Assembly (NCBI GenBank): GCA_020152595.1
Contig: JAIGNY010000176.1
Location: 442,001 to 506,000 of the forward strand
Direction: 5' to 3'
Length of the DNA stretch: 64,000 nucleotides
Source of the DNA: Chiridota heheva
Taxonomy: Eukaryota > Echinodermata > Holothuroidea > Apodida > Chiridotidae
The translations under genes and the position numbers were made by a program. Below, piece by piece: positions 58,923 through 64,000 of the stretch (positions are counted from its first letter, which is position 1; each line of letters opens with the position of its first letter). The notes beneath the pieces are model-generated. The model saw only the letters and a list, made by a program, of their open reading frames with translations, was not told where the DNA came from and searched no databases.

Positions 58923-59454
58923 AAATTTGAAGAAAATTTACTGTACGCAAAAGTTGTAAACTATGTGAGTGCTCAAAATTTCAAATGTAATTCTTTAAAT
59001 TTCTGTCATAAATTTCAGTCAGTGAAAATTATAACTGTTTTATCCTCCTAAACTTTGAGATGTATATGAGGAAGATTAATCATATTCAAGTGCTCCCATT
59101 CCAATCATTTTGATGAAGGATTGGAAGATTAATCATATTTTTCAAGTGCTAATAAACGCCCCTGTCATTTTTCATACTTTCAGGATTGAAACTTACCAAA
59201 TGTGACTCAAAAGGCTTAAATTAACAAGCAGAAAATATGCAAAGAGTATATTTTATTAATAATCCATGCACAATAATGCTAAAAACACAAAAAAATTTTC
59301 TGTTCTTTTGTGATGTCACAAAATGTAAATATAATTTGCATAAGTCATGATAATGCCTTCTTTAAATTGATAATGCTGTCAAACGCACCATTTTTAATCA
59401 CTCTTCATGAACTTTTTACTGCTTTCTTGGTTTATATAATATTTTCTTCTTATT

Positions 59455-60235
59455 TTAAGCTCAAGTTTTTGCTACCTGACCGTAGAATTTTTAGTAAAAC
59501 ATTTAATCCTTTACCAGCACTTTTTCGAAAATGAGCTTGGGAGGCGGAGCCAAAGATGGGGCACCCAAAATGGCGATGATATCACTGCATGGTAGAGTAA
59601 GGGTTAATCAGGGACTGATTAATGAAGGGTCCTCTGTCTTTCAAGCAGCAAAGTCGGACTTGTTCCGCTTCAGTGACTCGCTGGGCCACCCACCGGGATC
59701 ATTAAGAATTTTTAGCCCTTAGACCCCTCCAATCCGACACCCCCTATTTTCTCAAAATCAGGGGTAATGCACACCATTCAACCCGAGAGACTCTTCACAA
59801 TTCATTGACTAGCATCCAGCTATTGTTACACCATACACAACACAGGGGTAATCTATACCTTTTTATCAGATAGCATCTTCATAGTCTATTCACAGTTCAC
59901 TTGTTAGCAACCAGCTACTGTACACAATAGGTCATTCATTTTGGGGTCAACCTACATTACTGCTGTTCAGTGATACGAATCAGATTAGTCCTTGGCAGAG
60001 CCTAAATAAAAATATACATTATATGCTTGGGAGGACTTTGTGCAAAACCCATGAATGATTGATGGACCATTTTTATAAGGATGGTTATTTCATCATGGTG
60101 CTGCATATATTTTCGAATTGGCACACTTGTCGCGGGGCACCCAAAAGGCTGATAATATCGCCCAGTGGTAGAGTGAGGGTTAAGCTTAAGTTTTGCTACC
60201 TGACCAGTAGATCTTTTAGTGAAACTTGAGTTTAG
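59455..60235. repeat. Two copies of an unidentified dispersed repeat
   Basis: Both 59460-59610 and 60128-60230 contain GGGGCACCCAAAA, GGCGATGATATC / GCTGATAATATC, a TGGTAGAGT.AGGGTTAA word and a TTTTGCTACCTGACC word. In the first copy the order is TTTTGCTACC first; in the second it comes last. The 59700-59760 flank is C-rich. No gene is recognised in 59-62.4 kb. Confidence 0.65.
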
Positions 60236-62501
60236 GTATGGAATTCGTATATACCTGATCTAAAATTAAGTCTGTTTTTGGTCAAGAAAATTATGGATGT
60301 GATAATGGAGCTAATTCTCCTAAAAGATCAATATTTTGAGGAAAACATATAAACATTTTGTTTTCTTTAGTTTGTTTAGAATCTATTGAGGTTATAATTA
60401 GTATTCATAGATTGATATAGGTTGTATCCTGCCAGACAGTTGATGTGTGTGTGGGGGATTGAGGTGGGGTGCAGAGTAGTGAGATTACGATGCGGGAAGT
60501 GGGAGTACATGACACAGTCCTAATAATTGGCGATAATGGAACCGGGCTCCTCAAAAAGAGGAGTTATGTTACAGGATGAAGTCCTTTTTCCTCATAAAAA
60601 AGTTTATTACTTCCCAAATAATTTTGTTTCTGTTCATTAGAATTGGAGCTTTTGATTATTTTGGGATTAACTCACCAAACTAACAGCCAACATTTTATTT
60701 GTTGTCAAAGAGAATATAACTTAATTTTTACTTACAGAAATCTTTTAAACAATATTAGTCTCTTAGTCATTAAGGAAAATTGAAATTTGAGTATGTCAAC
60801 TGCCCTTAGAATTCTGAATGAAAATCATACATGGTTTGATTTGATAAGCTTTTTGTCAAGTTTCATGAACTTAGTGTTTTATGTGTGTCTCTATTAGTTT
60901 GTGTATTAGTAGATTATTTTAATATTATTGTTCATATGATATTGCATGTTATTTTACTTGTTAAAAGCAGGGCAACAACATTGGTTAAAATCATTTTAAA
61001 TAATGAAAATATAAGAAATTTCAATCTAAATCAGTTAAAAAAATGGAAAAACAAATGTTTTTTATAAAATTCACTTGTGGTGATGGATAATTAAAGTTTG
61101 AAAAATTGTTAATGTGTGGAAAGGTTTTGATGTATGAAACAGGACAGCTGAACATGTTTAAGGTATGCTTTTAATTTCTGTCACTGAAAACCATCATAGT
61201 GTTTTCTTGTTTCTGAATCTTTACCAAACCAGACATCATCTAGCTGGAATATATATGAGTTTTGGGTTTTTAAGATTTATATTTTTTGAAATTAAAGATT
61301 TTGTCACATCAGACATTTTTTATAAAATTCAAAGATTGAAGATTTTGAGCTACATGCATCCCATGTAAACACATCACAAAAATTCCATGTATTAAAAAAA
61401 GACTTAAAACAAAATTTAAGCCATTATTTAAAAACTGAAAGGGTTATGTTAAAAATCTTAGGCTGAGGCTGCTCTTTTCAATCCCACACAGTGTCAGTCA
61501 CAACCCAATGATATATATCACTTGAAGTTGGATCATCACTTTGCATTTGTAATACTGAATATTTATCATCTCTGTGAAAGAATTTAAAACAGAATTGAAT
61601 GAAATGAATATAGTATCAACAGTTATTCTTATATATATATAACCATATCATGCACTGGGTGCTGTCCAAGGTGTAAAGGAAAAACAGTATTTAAGATTTG
61701 AAGACTTTATATTGAAAAAATAAATTTCATCTTCTTTTTTAAATCACTGACTCGAGTGGATGCAGTACAAGATGATATGAAAGTGCCTGACAATGTGAAT
61801 TGTATCTTAAAGATGTGGCATAGGTTTAAAAAAAGTGAAGTAAAAACAGAATTAGTTTCAAAATTGTTTCCAATATCTTTTCAAATTGTTGGCTATTTAG
61901 TTTTAAAATTAGTAATTTTTTGTCCCACTGAAAATAATGGGAACAAGTGTGGATTTGTGTACCTTAATCTTTTTTTGCTGAAAGTTTTGTATTTAGGTAG
62001 AAAATGGGAGGCAACATCAGCTAAATGCTTCTAAACTGATTCAATATTGTAAAATAAGCAAAAAAGGAAATTAGCACACCAAAAAAAAAATAGAAGCTGT
62101 TAAAATCAAGTTTGGAATTGGGGCAATTTTCAGCTATTAGATAGTGTAAATAAGCAAGCAATTCATAATGTATTTAGTGAGCAAACCTCAATTTTGACAG
62201 CCATGAAATCTTACCATCAAACTAAAAAAGACATTTTCCATTGGCTGAATGTTTTTGTAAGAAATATGAATAATATGTTTAAGAGTTTAAGCTGCTGTCT
62301 TCTCTTCTTATTTTGAAGTTGATGCAGTGGTATCGAGAAACTGAAATCTGACTGTTAGGATGTAAAGACTTTTCTAACAGGTTTATGAGCTTGTGATAGA
62401 AGAGCAATAAGGTGTGTTTATCGACATTCAGATTTTACCATTTTTTTATAGGACCCTATGTGTTTGCATGACTTTTTCAGGAAAATGGTTTTCTGGAAAA
62501 G

Positions 62502-62662
62502 AGGAGTTTGCACTGAGGAAGCTAGAGTTACAAGTCAAGGGTGTGAGGAAATGGCACTCAACAATCATACCAAAGCAAGTCAAAAGAATGAGGTCAAATG
62601 GGATAATTGATATAGACTATCATTTTCATTTTCCATGTCCAAATGCTAATAGTTCATGTTGA
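62502..62662 (+). CDS. Possible terminal exon of an unrecognised gene
   Basis: An acceptor-like TGACTTTTTCAG (62490-62501) opens onto a frame that reads 53 residues, beginning right after it with GKWFSGKEEFALRKLELQVK, continuing with HSTIIPKQVKRMRSN and IDIDYHFHFP, to a TGA at 62660-62662. The composition looks more protein-like than nearby frames (charged and amphipathic, few A+T-driven residues). I do not recognise a family, no upstream exon could be linked, and no poly(A) signal is obvious. It may be chance. Confidence 0.25.
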
Positions 62663-64000
62663 ACAAACAATGGAAAGGATGAAACATTGACCATTAAATG
62701 CAGCCACATTTTCAGTAGTCTCCATATACATCACAATTTTGAGTTCGAAAATTACCAGAAAAGGGGGACAACATTTTGAGCTGGGGGTCCAGTCCCTACC
62801 CCCTGGTGAGTTATTAGTGAAACATAAAACACTTAAAAAGTTGCTGGTTTGGGGATAGAGATCAAGAAAGGTCAGAAGGCTTAACAAGTTACAGGAGATA
62901 GAGATCTAATGATATTCAGTTGTGTAATAGTAGGACTGTAGTCTTGGTGCTGATTGGTCACTTGGGCATGGACTTAACATCTCAGGGTCCAACCAGAATT
63001 GTAAAAACCCTTCAATAAGAAATAACAAACACACAAATCATAATAAGCATAGGGGGAATAGCCCACAAATTTTGTGACATAACATTAAAAGTTTCGTACA
63101 ATTTATATCAGAGAGATCTGGATCATGGCTCCCTTTGTTCACAATTGGCCCACTCTAAACTAGCTAGCCACAGCTCTCTGCAGTTACAAGTTCCTTCACA
63201 ATTGGCCCACACTAAACTAAGCTAGCCACCGCTATCTGCACTTACTAGTTCCATCTTACAGTGCAAGTCATGTTTACTTATAACTGATGAATAATCAGAC
63301 ATGTGCATTTCTTTGTAATAAGTTAAGAATATTTTTAAACATATCTTTATATTTGTAATTAAATCTGACTAATTATATATTGATTTTAATAGTGTAATAC
63401 ATGGTTATGGTGCAAATCAACATGTAATTGTTTTAATTAAGAGCATTGCAAATAGGAATATACATTCTGTTTAATTACAAAATTGAAATTGCTGAAATAA
63501 AAAAATAAAAAAATTCTCAGTTGTCCTTTCTTTTGATTTTATTGAATTGCTACAGTCATACTTTTCAATCTTACTTCACTAGCCTAGGTAGGATCTAGGA
63601 AGAGTTATTTACATATGGATTAAAGGGAATGGGCAAGTTGTTGCAAGCGTAAGATTCAGAAGGAAAAAAAATACAATTTTATAAGAAGAAAAAACCCAGT
63701 AACATTAAATGTAAGAATGAAGAGAATGAGTATTAAAATCATTTCTCTGCAGAGTATTTAATGATTGACTCTTATACATACACAGTTAATGCTCCCCCTG
63801 CCCCTCAAATATTCAGATGAGGAATATTCGGCATCATTGCATACATTTGGGCAAAAAAAGACAATGAAAAAGGTCCCAAAAGATGTGCAAACTAGATCAC
63901 TTAATGCTGCCCTTACATGTACTAGCAACTTTTAAGTGTGTATATATAAAATATAACTCCACCTTTGTTGTTAAACTAGGGAAGAAAATAAATGGAATTA
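62663..64000. other. No gene seen; one short duplication
   Basis: A+T-rich. A roughly 60-base tandem duplication with TTCACAATTGGCCCAC and CTAGCCAC words lies at 63135-63250. Otherwise there are no recognised features up to the window end. Confidence 0.5.

Overview
This window is eukaryotic, intron-rich, A+T-rich DNA. It holds the 3' half of one protein-coding gene spread over about 36 kb, surrounded and interrupted by transposon remnants and an unusually dense set of minisatellites. The gene is a GT29 sialyltransferase of the ST6GalNAc-1/2 type. That family, together with DIRS-like, CR1/Jockey-like, I-clade-like and hAT-like elements and SINE-like repeats, fits a metazoan. My best guess is a marine invertebrate deuterostome (hemichordate, echinoderm or amphioxus-like), but species cannot be fixed from this sequence alone.

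Gene. On the + strand, exons lie at 14094-14232, 28710-28813, 29144-29227 and 30896-30986. They are followed by two different, intact, phase-compatible terminal exons at 39678-39854 and 49631-49798. All splice sites are AG/GT and every junction stays in frame. Together the exons cover the end of sialylmotif L, motif S, motif III and motif VS. The transmembrane/stem region and the start of motif L were not found and should lie upstream of the window. The two terminal exons are about 60% identical in protein (33/55) and each carries its own motif III and VS residues, so one gene could make two C-terminal catalytic variants. A canonical poly(A) signal is visible only after the distal one (49940-49945).

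Layout. 1-7.9 kb: AT microsatellite, a minus-strand CR1/Jockey-like reverse transcriptase relic, diverged duplications, and a complete non-autonomous hAT-like transposon with a perfect 8-bp target duplication. 7.9-13.9 kb: two pieces of I-clade-like non-LTR retrotransposon (3' RNase H piece, then a 5' gag/endonuclease piece) separated by a 2.2-kb 31-bp minisatellite. 14-28 kb (intron): tandem 225-bp repeats invaded by a 2-kb TIR element with a 9-bp target duplication; a 42-bp minisatellite; a dispersed repeat split by a 5-kb insertion with about 350-bp terminal inverted repeats; SINE-like copies; and a 2.5-kb satellite that appears to be amplified from part of that SINE. 28.7-31 kb: three clustered exons. 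31-49.6 kb: dispersed repeats, the proximal terminal exon, an 18-bp minisatellite with two unit types, a long (AT)n tract and a 2.5-kb 19-bp satellite just before the distal terminal exon. 50-64 kb: downstream DNA with a 17-bp minisatellite, a degenerate DIRS-like element, several more short-unit arrays and no confident gene.

Most long open frames in the window are by-products of tandem repeats and are not listed as genes.
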